Shown: piece after piece, positions 34,601 through 45,453 of the stretch
How positions within the stretch are numbered: the stretch's first letter is position 1
How the letters are laid out: the number at the start of each line of letters is the position of its first letter
Assembly: GCF_042453785.1 (NCBI RefSeq)
Contig: NC_091674.1
Location: 28,779,501-28,843,500 of the forward strand
From: Malus domestica
Taxonomy: Eukaryota > Streptophyta > Magnoliopsida > Rosales > Rosaceae
DNA length: 64,000 nucleotides
Direction: 5' to 3'
The notes under the pieces: model-generated
The model's database searches: none
What the model saw: only the letters and a program-made list of their open reading frames with translations
What the model was told of the DNA's origin: nothing
Made by a program: the position numbers and the translations under genes

Positions 34601-35212
34601 AGGGTTGTTCTTAGTCCTCCTCGAAAGAATCCTCACCACTCTCCTTATCTCCTCGTCACGGCCAATAACCGGGTCAAGTTTCCCGGCCTGCTCAACAAGG
34701 TCCCGTCCATAAGTCTTCAATGCCTGAAATGTAGTATCCCCAGAAGCACTCTCCACCTTCTTCCCTTCCTTCCCACGAAGCTTTTCGACTTCAGATTTCA
34801 TTCTGGCCGTGGCAATGCCGGCTTCCTTCAACAAGTCACCAATCTGGGAATCCTCAAGAAGACTAAAGATCAACTGATCAACGGCCAAGTGTGTGTCCCC
34901 TCTTGTCTTCTGCGCTGACTGAGCTCTCCTAATCACTTTGATGAGAGATGAACTGGCTAGGATTTCATACGGCGGAGGTGACTGAGATGGGAGCTTCTTC
35001 AGGGCCTGGTTGAACACCCTCTCCACAGACTTCGGAGTGTCAACACTGCCACCGGCATTGGCAATGGCTTGGTTGAAAATGCCACTGGGATCAGATACCA
35101 ATGCTGTTGCAAGATGGAGTGGCGTGAACTGCGCGTGGCCAGCATCCATGGCCAGGACATGAGCTCCGGCAATAGTCTCATTGGTCTTGTGGGTAAACTT
35201 ATCAGGGTTCAT
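31636..35212 (-). CDS. HSP101: HSP101/ClpB copy 2, altered
   Basis: This inverted duplicate of the gene at 4841 has exons, in reading order, 35212-34075, 33497-33316, 33217-32595, 32507-32228, 32141-31944 and 31851-31636, joining in phase to 878 aa. Walker motifs of both AAA+ domains are kept. Three differences matter. First, 15 bases are missing, which removes five residues (LVAGA) directly before the NBD1 pore-loop KYRG, and the next Glu becomes Lys. Second, 37 bases are missing in the last exon, so the frame shifts after QKSD and ends six residues later, dropping the 35-residue C-terminus with its acidic tail. Third, homology to the copy 1 upstream region stops about 4062/36793, so the promoter is different. 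Intron 1 contains a fold-back element. It may be a declining gene or a specialised one. Confidence 0.92.
33628..34063. mobile_element. Fold-back element in intron 1 of HSP101-2, about 436 bp
   Basis: AGAGTAAATTGTAGC at one end and GCTACAATTTACTCT at the other are inverted repeats. The interior has further repeated phrases (TTGAGGGACCA, TCAAAATGTGTAGC) in both orientations. Intron 1 of copy 1 (5994-6127) has no such insert. A degraded relative lies at 2360-2790. Confidence 0.8.
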
Positions 35213-36793
35213 TTTCCTTCACCAATTTATGATACCTAACATGCACTGCAAACAACATGGGTGAGATAATAAAAAAAATGGAACTTTAACGAAAAGCACT
35301 GGTACTGTTTACTTTAACGAAAAATCATAATTTTACACTAAAAAGTCAATCTTAGTACTATTCACTTTACCCTTTATTTTGTCATTATCATTAAAACTCA
35401 AAGTTTTCAAGCCCTTTTCATTAGTTTTCCTTAAAAAAAATGGTTCTTTAGATTTAAACCCTTGCAATTTTTAAACTCTAGATAAAAATCCATATATATT
35501 ATAACTTCTAAATAAAACGCACATTTTCAATATTATGTCATGTTGGATAAAAGATGTCCATGAATTTGTGTTTATTTTCAAAATCATGTCACCAAATCTC
35601 TTATACGTTTCTTTTGGACATTTAATTTGTTTAACATATTTTAAATTTTGTGTGAACTACTCCAATCCAAAACCTAAGTAGATCAAATATATACGGACAT
35701 ATATTCTACATTTATGTATACTAATACCATAAAAATAAGTAGGTAAATTAATTTTGTTACAAATTTAAAAAGTAGGCACATCAATTTTCATGTAATTATA
35801 CAGTAGGTAAATTATTTTCATCAAATTAAACATATTGTTTTCAAAAAATTAATTTTCATAGTAGGTAAATTTTTTCATGTAATTATATAGTTGGTAAATT
35901 ATTTTCATCAAATTAAACAGTAGATATTGTTTAAAAAAATTATTTTTCATAGTTGGTAAACTATTTTCATGTAATTATATTGTAGGTATAAAATTAAACA
36001 ATAGATATTGTTTTCATAAAATTAATTTTCCTAGTAGATAAATTATTTTCATAAAATTAAACAATAGATATTGTTGAAAATAAACACTAAATTAGGTACA
36101 TTCAAATTGAAATTTACTGTCGAAATTAAAAAAAATTCCAAATTAATTCATCCATCTAGAACGATATTTCATGGCTACAAGACCTTGCCAAATTCAATGC
36201 ACGTGATCAATTAAAACAAAATTACAAGAACTTTTCATACTGGCTTAGATGGGGTATATTAGGGATCTAAAAAATATAGAAACGGACACACAAATTTAAT
36301 TTGGTAAGTTGCTTAGTTGGATCCTAATCATTAGGTTTTATTCGGATAAATATTATATGATGGGCTTGAGGCTAGAAAAAATGAGTTTGGAGGGGGAAAG
36401 TTAAATTTCTCAGCTAAAAAAATAAAAGATGCAATCATTGATCATGTCTTCCCAATTTACGAAATTCTTGAACTTCTTCAATTCTTTTTCCGAGATTGAA
36501 AACTGACAGAGACTTTACTACTTCAATTAATTCGTTCAAAACCCAAAACCCATATGGAAATCAACTCTAAAAACTCAAATATTCATAGAGAGGGAAGCAA
36601 GAGAAATCTTGGACGTACCTTTTGAGGAGGAAGCTGAAGCTTTTCTGCAACAATGGCGGGTAAGTACACAATTGCGTTTCAATAATTTGATATGGTATTT
36701 CTTTCGGTTGATCGAATCGTTGATTCGTAGTGAGTTTTTTCTGATGGGTGCTTTGGGAGAGTGAGTGAGACTTTAAGGAGGAGAAACTCCAAT
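35213..36793 (-). other. 5' UTR and 5'-UTR intron of HSP101-2 with inserts
   Basis: The acceptor (about 35248) and donor (about 36619) of the 5'-UTR intron known from copy 1 are both still present, but the intron has grown to about 1.4 kb. It contains the AACGAAAA short repeat at 35284-35432 and an AT-rich degenerate tandem repeat at about 35785-36075 (units of roughly 80-90 bases with GTAGGTAAATTATTTTCAT). Homology with copy 1 resumes at about 36430 and stops at about 36793. Confidence 0.6.
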
Positions 36794-36823
36794 GTACGGG
36801 TACCTTAAAAAATTTATTGTGAC
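36793..36823. other. Junction of the inverted and direct duplicated blocks
   Basis: To the left the sequence matches the complement of 4062 onward (the HSP101-1 upstream region). To the right it matches 21012 onward (the PDCB-1 upstream region). About 30 bases between them match neither. This is the breakpoint that brought HSP101-2 and PDCB-2 head to head. Confidence 0.75.
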
Positions 36824-37367
36824 ACATGAATGCGATGGTTCACACACCACATTACTACTTTACAAAAAGATGATGTATAAATTGATGACCAAGAAATGAA
36901 TGCTGTTTGTATTTTGACAAGAGGTAAAATAGTTAAGGACTTCGTTACAAGTACATATAGTTTTGTATCCATAATATTATTAGCATAAAACGACACAGTG
37001 ACATAAAGATAAGTTGCTTTCGGTAAAAAAAAAAAGTTTAGTTTTAGCTACGTATTTTAGAACTCCATTGTATTGACTTTATGCCTGTAACTAAAAAAAT
37101 GACTAATTTACTTCTTAAAACTCAAAATTTGCTCTACTTAGCTTGTGGACTTTCTATTCTCCCTAAAACTTATAGATTGCTTTCTAAAACATATATATGA
37201 GCCAACATTCAATAAGAATATGCCATATGTGCAATAAATTTGATTATGAGTAAACATTCAATAATCAGATAATATTAAGTTTAAAAGAAATTGAAGGGAT
37301 GAAAAAAATTAGAAAGGAAATTGATTCGCCTGGCTCACTCAAATCAAACCCACACATAAGAAACTAT

Positions 37368-37631
37368 TGTAAGATCCCATATCGCTCAAGGGAGTGATCC
37401 TTATATGTATATCACATCCCTACCTAGCACGAGGCCTTTTGGGAGCTCACTGACTTCGGAGTTCATAGGAACTCGGAAGTTAAACGAGTAGCGCACGAGA
37501 GCACTCCTATGATGGGTGACCCATTGGGAAGTTCTTGTGTGAGTTCCCAGAAACAAAACCGTGAGGGCATAGTCGGGGCCCAAAGCGGACAACATCGTAC
37601 TACGGTGGTGGAGCGGGTCCGGGATGTGACA
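37368..37631 (+). mobile_element. Cassandra TRIM solo LTR, 264 bp
   Basis: The LTR starts TGTAAGATCCC and ends GGGATGTGACA. It contains a 5S-rRNA-like stretch (GGAACTCGGAAGTTAAACGAG, then TGATGGGTGACCCATTGGGAAG), the hallmark of Cassandra elements. The 5-bp flanks are actat (37363-37367) and actaa (37632-37636). The first PDCB block has the empty site AAGAAACTAACATATC at about 21497, which fixes both ends. Confidence 0.9.
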
Positions 37632-37837
37632 ACTAACATATCTAAGGTAATATGTCACGAATCAAATCGTGTCTAATGGGGCAAAATGCAATGGATTTTG
37701 AATTCTAGAGAATAAACTAACCACTTTTGAGTTACAATGAAAATAAAATAATTAAATTAGAGTTCAGAAAAGCATAACTAAAATTAAGAAATTACAAGCT
37801 TATACCCGCCACACTCGATAGCTGCTGGGTTAGGTCT

Positions 37838-38141
37838 TAGCATGAGACACATGGAATCCTATGTGAATCAGCGAGGACCACCTTGCAAGGCTAAATACTC
37901 ATGGGTGATTGATATTGAAGTAGTACCGTGAGGGAAGGGTGAAAAGAATCTCTATTGGGGAGTGAAATAGAACATGAAACCGTAATCGGCCACATTAAAA
38001 TTACCTTATGGGGAGGTCCGTTTGATATCCAAAAACTGCTTAGCAACAGTTGGGATTTTTTACCTAATTTAAAATTTGATAATCAAGGAATTTATCTACT
38101 CCATCTGACTAGTTCTGGGTTCGAGTCCTGGGCAACCCATT
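37838..38141 (+). other. Mosaic plastid-DNA insertion (NUPT): 23S rRNA and trnK pieces
   Basis: From about 37838 to 37985 the sequence follows plastid 23S rRNA, including GAATCAGCGAGGACCACC, CAAGGCTAAATACTC and GAAGTAGTACCGTGAGGGAA. From about 38096 to 38141 it follows the end of the plastid trnK-UUU intron and its 3' exon (CTACTCCATCTGACTAGTTC, then GGGTTCGAGTCCTGGGCAAC). The roughly 110 bases between were not identified. These are separate places in the plastid genome, so fragments were joined before or during insertion. Most differences from the plastid sequence I remember are C to T or G to A, as expected from decay of methylated nuclear DNA. It is not a working rRNA or tRNA gene. Confidence 0.8.
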
Positions 38142-38260
38142 AAAATTAGCATATCAAAATCATGTGTATATAAATCCTTTAAATTCATTTCATTAAAAAC
38201 TTGTTAAAAACTATACACATCGCGAGACGGAGAAAAAAGAAAAGGAAAACTAATGAAAAG

Positions 38261-38865
38261 TGTCACATCCCAAATCGGCTCTGCCGTAGCACAATATTGT
38301 CCTTTTTGGGCCCCGGCCACACCCTCATGGTTTTGTTTCTGGGAACTCATACGAGAACGTCCAAGTGGGTCACCTATCATTGGAATGCTCTCACTCAAAC
38401 TTGGTTAACTTCGGAGTTCCAATGGAATCCGAAACCAATGAGTTCCTAAAAAGCCTCGTGCTATATGGAGATGGTCATGTATATATAAGGCACATAACCC
38501 TCTCTCTGTTGGTCAATGTGGAATGTTACAATCCACCCCCTTAGGAGGACGTTGACACACTTGCACCACACGACAGAGTGACTTTGATACCATTCTATCA
38601 CATCCCAAACAGGCTCCGCTGTAACACAATATTGTCCTTTTTGGGCCTCTGCCACGACCTTACAGCTTTGTTTCTTGGAACTCAGACGAGAACTTCTCAG
38701 TGGGTCACCTATCCTGGGAACGCTCTTACCCGAACTTGCTTAACTTCAGAGTTCCGATGGAATACGAAGCCAGTGGGTTTCAAAAATGTCTCATGCTATA
38801 TAGAGGTGGTCATGTACATATAAGGCACATTATCCCCTCTCCGTTGGTCGATGTGGGATGTTACA
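38261..38865 (-). mobile_element. Complete Cassandra TRIM retrotransposon, 605 bp
   Basis: Two 270-bp LTRs (38261-38530 and 38596-38865) flank a 65-bp internal region. On the minus strand the primer-binding site TGGTATCAAAG lies just inside the 5' LTR (initiator-Met tRNA type, one mismatch to the usual form), and the purine tract CTAAGGGGGTGG lies just before the 3' LTR. The LTRs carry the 5S-like domain. The LTRs differ from each other at many positions, so the insertion is not recent. Flanks aaaag and aaaaa may be the target duplication. Confidence 0.92.
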
Positions 38866-38872
38866 AAAAAAA

Positions 38873-38990
38873 GCTTAAAAACTTTGAGTTTTAATAAAAA
38901 AGATAAAAATGTGTTGTAAATAAATAGTATTAAGAATGACTTTTTAAAGTAAAAATATCATAATCGTTAAAAATGATCAGTATAAGAATT
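38873..38990. mobile_element. AACGAAAA short repeat, inverted copy
   Basis: CTTAAAAACTTTGAGTTTTAA, GACTTTTTAAAGTAAAAATAT and GTATAAGAATTGTTTTGTTAA are the complement of the repeat at 35284-35432. It directly follows the Cassandra element. The remaining sequence to the PDCB-2 start codon is upstream region shared with copy 1. Confidence 0.55.
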
Positions 38991-39266
38991 GTTTTGTTAA
39001 AACTCTCAAAAAAGAAAGGTACCCCCAAGCTGACAACATACTGAGCCACTATCACCGCACCGTCAACATCACCAAGTTTTTTACTTTTTTATTTTTTGGT
39101 TTTTGAGTTTCTAGAGATATACCCATGTTTCCTTTCTCTCACACACCCTCATCCAACTTCTCCTTGTCTCTCTCTCTCTCTACCTAACTTCAGCAGTAGC
39201 TAGATTGCTTTGAGCTCCACTGTTACCTTACCACACACTACTCTCGCTCTCTCTTTCCCTTCAACC

Positions 39267-42200
39267 ATGGCTGCCCTTGCTTTTGCAGCTCTGCTTCTCT
39301 TAGCCATGGCTGGCCAGTTAAGTAAGAACACATTTATGTATTTTCCATATATATTTTTTTTGGTGAAATGGGTATTTTTCTCTACCATATTTCCTATATT
39401 TTACTTATCTAATGAAGCCAATAAACCATTTTAGTTTTTTTTTTTTAAATGCCAATTTCCCTTACTAGTAATGTGTTCATTTTTCCTTCTAACTTGTATT
39501 TATGTTAAAGATTTCATATTTCTCTTAAAGTTTGCATTTTTGGGGTTTCAATTAAAAAGAAAAAAAGATCTGATCTTTGGTCTTCCTACCATATATAAAT
39601 TCACCCCTTTTAATATTTTGAGAGTCTGATTTATTTATTTATTTGTGGGAAATATGTTTATGTAGGAGCAAACTGGTGTGTTTGCAAAGATGGAGACCCT
39701 GCAGCCCTGCAGAAGGCACTGGACTATGCCTGTGGAGCCGGGGCAGATTGCAACCCCATAAAACCCAATGGAGTTTGCTACAACCCCAACACTATCAAAG
39801 CTCACTGCAGCTACGCCGTCAACAGCTTTTTCCAGAAGAAGGGCCAATCCACCGGTACTTGTGACTTTTCTGGCGCTGCAACCCCTACTACCTCCGATCC
39901 CAGTAAGTCCCCAGATCCTTCTCTTTTGGGTTTAATTTTATTAGCTTTATGGTTGATTTTTTTGGGTATAAATTAATTAGATTAAAGATTAAAGGTGGTA
40001 ACTTTTTTTTAATTTCATGGTGTTTTTACAGGCTCAAATGGTTGTACTTACCCTGCCAGTGCCAGGTATGGTTAATTTGCACCATTTTTTATTTTTTCTG
40101 ATTTTCAAGGGTTTTATTTATTTTTTGTTAATTAGGATTTAGTACTACTTTAATCTTGAATGTCTTCAATTTGATGCCTGACACTCCACAGTCCACAGTA
40201 CTTACTCTCTGGATTTCAAATTTTAGGGTAGGGCAGAAACACTTGATTAAAACATAAGTAGAACTGTAGGAAAAAGCACTTTTATTAAAAGACAAAATAT
40301 GACTTGATGGGACAAAGAGTTACCCTACTCCTCTTAGTCATTTGACTGTAAAAAACTTGGGTTAATATTTTATTCTGCTGCCTTGTTACATTCCATCAAC
40401 TGAAGGAGAAATTTTTCACTATCGGGAACGCGGTTTCATACACCTAGTGACATCTTATAAAAAAATTCTAACTATTTTTACATTTGTCACCGGTGCATTG
40501 TTGGAAAAGGGCCAATAGGCATCATTGCCTATGCCGTTGTCATTGAAAAAAGGATGCTTTTTTGAACTAACTAATCACTATTTTTATTGTAATACATTCA
40601 TCATAAAAATGATTTCTTCACTCATTTTTTCTTCTTCTTCACTCCGTCTCCTGATTTTTGTTTGCTTTATTTCATTCAAAGGCCTAAAACAGATACAATT
40701 GTGTGCATAAGTAGAATAACGACGTGCGGAAATCATTTTCCTTTCAATATACTTTATAATTATTATCCAACACCCTCCTTTTTCTTTTTGCTTTGTTCAA
40801 TCTAATTGAGCTCTTTTTATGGTTTGACTAGTATTGTAACGTGCATCATGATTCAGTACTAATTTCCCTTTTTTTGGTAGTGAAGCTCAGTAAATTTTCC
40901 CAAATAATTGGGTATCCAATGCTTTATTTTTAAATCATCCCCCACACCCACCAAAACAAAAAGAAAGGGGGGAAGGTTTAATCTTGTTGAAAAAAAACAG
41001 TAAAAGGTCAAAAAATGTTGTCACAGAATTGCCATCGTGGCCATGGCGAACAAAGACGTTACCTTTTTTGGCTTCAGGCGCCGTACACTGCATTTTTCAC
41101 GTTATGCAATACATTGTCTGTCAGCAGAGTCAAAAATTCAAAAGTAGTGGGCACAAACATCTGTGGTAAAAGAGCTTTTGTCTTCATATATGCTTTGGGA
41201 TGCTGTCTTTTGGAGATTTGAGCCTTCTTTTTTGAAGTTTTGTATTCTCGACTGCCGTGCCTTTTTAATCCCCACCCCCCATGGTTAGAATTTGCCTCAT
41301 AAACTCAGGAGGATTCGGTGTCTCAGATTAATAATTCAATATTTTGTGTTTTAACTTTATTAGAAAAGAAATTAGGAACAATTGTGCATGAGTTTTATGA
41401 ATCTTATCCGCGACACTCGCATGGCTGTCTGAGACGCTAACAGAAATACAGTGTCGTGTGTTTTAACTTCCTCATGTGGCATTGTATTGTTGTTCCTTAT
41501 TTCTCTCCTTTTGCTTTAAAATTTTTCCCAGGTTTATGATGGTCTACATTTGATGCATCTCATTCAACAGTAAAATATTTCTAACATTTTTAATTAGTAC
41601 TTCCGATAATTTTTTTAATTCAAAAGCTTTCCGGAAAGACCTTTGATGCTAATGTACTTTAACTACTTTCGTTTATAAGTAGTGCCGTGCTTTCTTCTCT
41701 CATACATTAGTGGATTTGGACGCAGTTTGCAGATGGGGCCTACGATATTTATATTAGTGATTAATTAATAATTATCCCCTCTCAAACAATGTTTAGGAGA
41801 AATATTTCAATGGGCCGGTAAGACAGCTTGGTACATCAAGTGTCATAATACAAGTGGAAACAAGATATTTTTTCCTAAGTATTCAACCATTTGTATTGTA
41901 ATACTTGGTGTATCGGAGCTGTGTTCTTGGCACAATGAAAAATCTCTCCGAAACAAAGTACTTAAATGGAATAGGAAATCAATATCCTTTGAATCCGCAG
42001 TAAGTGACTGATCTTCAATGGAGGATCACATTTTGCTGAAACGGCGTATGTTTATGTGAAAATCTCAAGTGAGTCATAGTTTTCTTCATAAAAATGAAAG
42101 GAACTCAGTGACGTCGAAGCGACAGACTACTAGGCGTGTCAGTCAGCTCAGTTTTGTTGAACAGGCATAAGTTTAAATCAGCTTACATGATTGTACTCCA

Positions 42201-43038
42201 TGCCTAAATATGATCCGAAAAAATATTATGTCTTCTTGGGTCGTGACAGTGCAGCATCGCATAAAATGTACATTGTCTTCGTCTTCGGATGCAACTTTGA
42301 ATAGTTATTCATATCTGTGAACTAGTTTCTGGACGAAGATCAAAGCTTGCTTTACCAGCATCTCTCTAAGGTTGACTGCTTTTGCAATATCATGCTTGTT
42401 CCTTTACATCCCATTTCATATGATGGAGATTATCTATCCCGAAGAGTGGTTTGTAGGATCTCCGATGAGCTCTATGCTGCACGGACTCTGTTCAGGCACT
42501 GCATAACCATATGGCATCGTAAATTTTCGTGAAAAATTATTACTTGTTTATCTTCCATGAGTTTTATTTTGTATTCTCTCATTCTGTATGCTTCACATGA
42601 TCGTGTGCGTGCAGCTTCGATTCTGGCATTTCTAATTGTTGTGTTTGGTGTGTTAAATATTGCTTTTCTTTGTCCTTCAGCTCCTCAGGCACAACTTCGA
42701 CAACACCATCCACTGGAACAGGCACAACTTCGACAACACCATCCACTGGAACAGGCACAACCCCAACCACCGGAACTACCCCAACCACCGGCACAACCCC
42801 TACCTCCGGCACAACCCCTATGACTGGCACAACACCCACAACTGGCACAACACCTACAGGCACCACCCCATACACAGCAACTCCTGGAGTACTAGGAGGC
42901 ATTGGCACGGGAGTAGGGCCATCGGGAGCTGGCATCAACACGGACGACAGCGGTGTGATTAGACCTATTGACGCTACTAGCTTGTTTTCTTCTCTCCTAA
43001 CCCTATTCTTCTCAGGCTTGATGCTTTGGTGGGCCTGA
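39267..43038 (+). CDS. X8-domain GPI-anchored protein (plasmodesmata callose-binding type), copy 2
   Basis: This is the direct duplicate of the gene at 22285 and encodes 227 aa. Exons: 39267-39321, 39666-39902, 40032-40065 and 42681-43038; phases match and the splice sites are the same as in copy 1. Signal peptide, X8 domain and the hydrophobic GPI-type tail (SLFSSLLTLFFSGLMLWWA) are kept almost unchanged. The Thr/Pro/Gly linker is 11 residues longer than in copy 1 because one block (TTSTTPSTGTG) occurs twice and the following TTGTTPT units differ. Its upstream region now faces HSP101-2. Nothing suggests loss of function. Confidence 0.9.
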
Positions 43039-44789
43039 AAAGAAATTTAGTGGGCGTGAGGAGGAGGAGGTGGGGTAGGATGTGCAAATATGAACATCTT
43101 AAGGGACATCCTTGCTAAGTTTTTTGTATTTTTGCATCTCCATTGCCCTTCTAAAGTTCTAAGTAATTAAGTTATTGTACTATGTGGGAAAAAAAGCAGC
43201 TGTGGGGAAAAGCAGATGGCCTTTTGATTCCTTTTGGGTGGTGTGAACTGTGAAGCATCTGTCTTTCTGTCTCTGTTTTATTTGTACATTAGTTTAGATC
43301 TAATCTGAGAGTGCACTACTAGCTAGTCTCTATTAATTTGATGAGTATTATTGGCACTGTTTTCTTACTTGGTTTTGTTTCATGGGTTTGGTTGTTTTCT
43401 TGATTGTTTTAATTATTTTGGGTATTTTCTCACGTAACATATGATTGATTTCTTACGTATAAGAACCGAGTCGTTTCTCATTGCAAACAAATCACAGATG
43501 GACTCGTGTTCATCATCTTTCATTTTGTAAGCAATTTATGCATGTGTTGGATTATTTCGCCTATAAGTAAGAATGACTCGTTACATGTTTGAATCATGCA
43601 ACGGTCGTCGTTTATTTATGGTGCTCCTGTCAGCGAACCGTACTTTCAGTTGCATTTATGTGAATTCGAGTAAACGTTGCCCTCTCCAGTTTGCCACTCA
43701 TAAAGTTCAAACCAAACCAATGTTTTGACTTTAAGATGTTATTACTTCATCGCGGTGTCGTTAAAGAATTCAATTCCTTGATTTATCTTTAATAAATGTT
43801 GTACTTCGTAAATAAGATTTTTTGAGCGTGAAGTATTTTATTTCTTGCACTTACATACCTGCAAATTCAAAAATGTGACATCAATTCCCAAAACCTAAGT
43901 GTTGTCTCAAACAAATCTAGAGAAACCTGCAAATTCAAAAATGTGACATCAATTCTCAAAACCTAAGTGTTGTCTCAAACAAATCTAGAGAAATAGTTTA
44001 GATTATTTTAACCTTTTATTTGTGATACTGCATATTTGTATACTTACAGACAATTGTTGCTATGTGGATACATGTTTTTTCCAAGACGAGACCAAGAAAA
44101 TTATAACTCATTAAAATGCAGAATTTATTCATATACATAACTAGTCCCAAGTTGAGAACGAAATTTTTAATGACTTTAAGTAGGTTATTGCCTTACAGAG
44201 TATTACTTTAGAGAAATTTTACTATGATTACAATTCAGTCTCGAGCATTGGTAACTAGGAACCGAATCTTAATTTTCCATATATATAAATTGAGGGGAAC
44301 ACATTATCATGGTGGTCCATTATAATCTGGCGTTGAGTAGACCCTTTAATGTTGAATTAATTTCCCTCACCAACTTCCTGCAAATGGCTAAAATTCCGTC
44401 GTCAACAAAATCATCCTTCTGCATCACCAGATGACATATTCACATCACAACTTCTCTCTACTAGTTTTAATCTTCGGATTCATAAATTACGTTATATACA
44501 CAATCTCAAATTTACCCTGATATAGCACCAAAAATCAAGGACAATATTGGCTTTCTAAGTCTCATTTGTGTTTCTAATTACCAGATTTTTTAACTTGAGG
44601 AGATTTTAGAATGAATCAGCCCATGGCATGAATTAAAACAACAATTCATGCTATGCACCAAACCATACTAGACAAATTGTCCAAGATGTTGCCATGTTTT
44701 TCACTTTCGTTGTGTCACCAAACACGTCTTCGCTCTTTACGTTTGCACTTGCACAGTTTGGTTACCAAAAAATAAAGAGTAATGCTACA
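43039..44789. other. PDCB-2 3' UTR and intergenic DNA with a 68-bp tandem duplication
   Basis: Homology to copy 1 continues to about 43118; the following 250 bases are probably 3' UTR. A 68-base unit (starting ACCTGCAAATTCAAAAATGTG) occurs twice in a row at 43857-43924 and 43925-43992 with one difference. I see no gene in the rest. Confidence 0.6.
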
Positions 44790-44886
44790 CTTACAATCTA
44801 TTTGTACCGTCTTTCTAATAAAAGTAGAATCTGCCAACCATGTGGGTTCCATCCCTATTAGAGAGATTGTACAAATAGGTGGTAAG
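44790..44886. repeat. Small hairpin repeat (MITE-like)
   Basis: CTTACAATCTATTTGTACCG (from 44790) pairs with the complement of the segment 44857-44886 (TTGTACAAATAGGTGGTAAG), giving arms of about 30 bases around a 37-base loop. This resembles the core of a small MITE. The ends and target duplication are not clear. Confidence 0.5.
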
Positions 44887-45453
44887 AGTTGAATTTTTGA
44901 AAAATAATACTCACACGAGTTTGAGCTTACCGTGGCTTTTGCCAAATCCCTCCACCAATGGACGGAGCATTCACGCCCAGCCCGAAAATGCATGTGCCCG
45001 CACGTGTGTCCCTGTGTTTTAGTGGACATGCACGTTGACGTATATGAGTATGCATCTGTTCTTATTTGCAGTGTTTACTACTTTGGTTCCTGATAGCACT
45101 TCTGTAGATCATAACTTTCTGTACAATCTGGACTACGGAAACTGTAGTTCCGATGTTAAGGTTGTCTTTCTTATGATACCTTGGTTGCTACCTTGCTATA
45201 GGTCTACAACTTTCTACAATCACGAGCCTACTCGTCACAGTTTTTGGATCGTATTACTCTAAAGACTTGATCAGATCCTTGTTTGCTTAATCAACCTGGC
45301 TAACCTTGTGACGGAATGAGCTTGGTTGCCACACCTGCTTCCGTTTGATCTGTATCTGTATCGTCAAAGTTTATTTGTAAAACTAAGAGATTGTGCATTT
45401 TGTATAACCAATTCGGGTTCTTATGCTAAACAGGTTACTGCTTCTATTTCCAG

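Noticed and set aside
4841..35212. Collapsed or duplicated haplotypes as the explanation of the two HSP101 genes
   Set aside because: One copy is inverted, the joined neighbours differ and the PDCB block is direct, which a simple haplotype error would not give. It cannot be fully excluded without reads, so it is kept as a test in the findings.
37838..37985. 23S rRNA sequence as an rRNA gene
   Set aside because: Only about 150 bases are present, with many transitions, next to a piece of another plastid gene. It is an inserted relic.
38096..38141. tRNA-Lys gene
   Set aside because: Only the 3' exon and a little intron of plastid trnK are present; the 5' half is missing.
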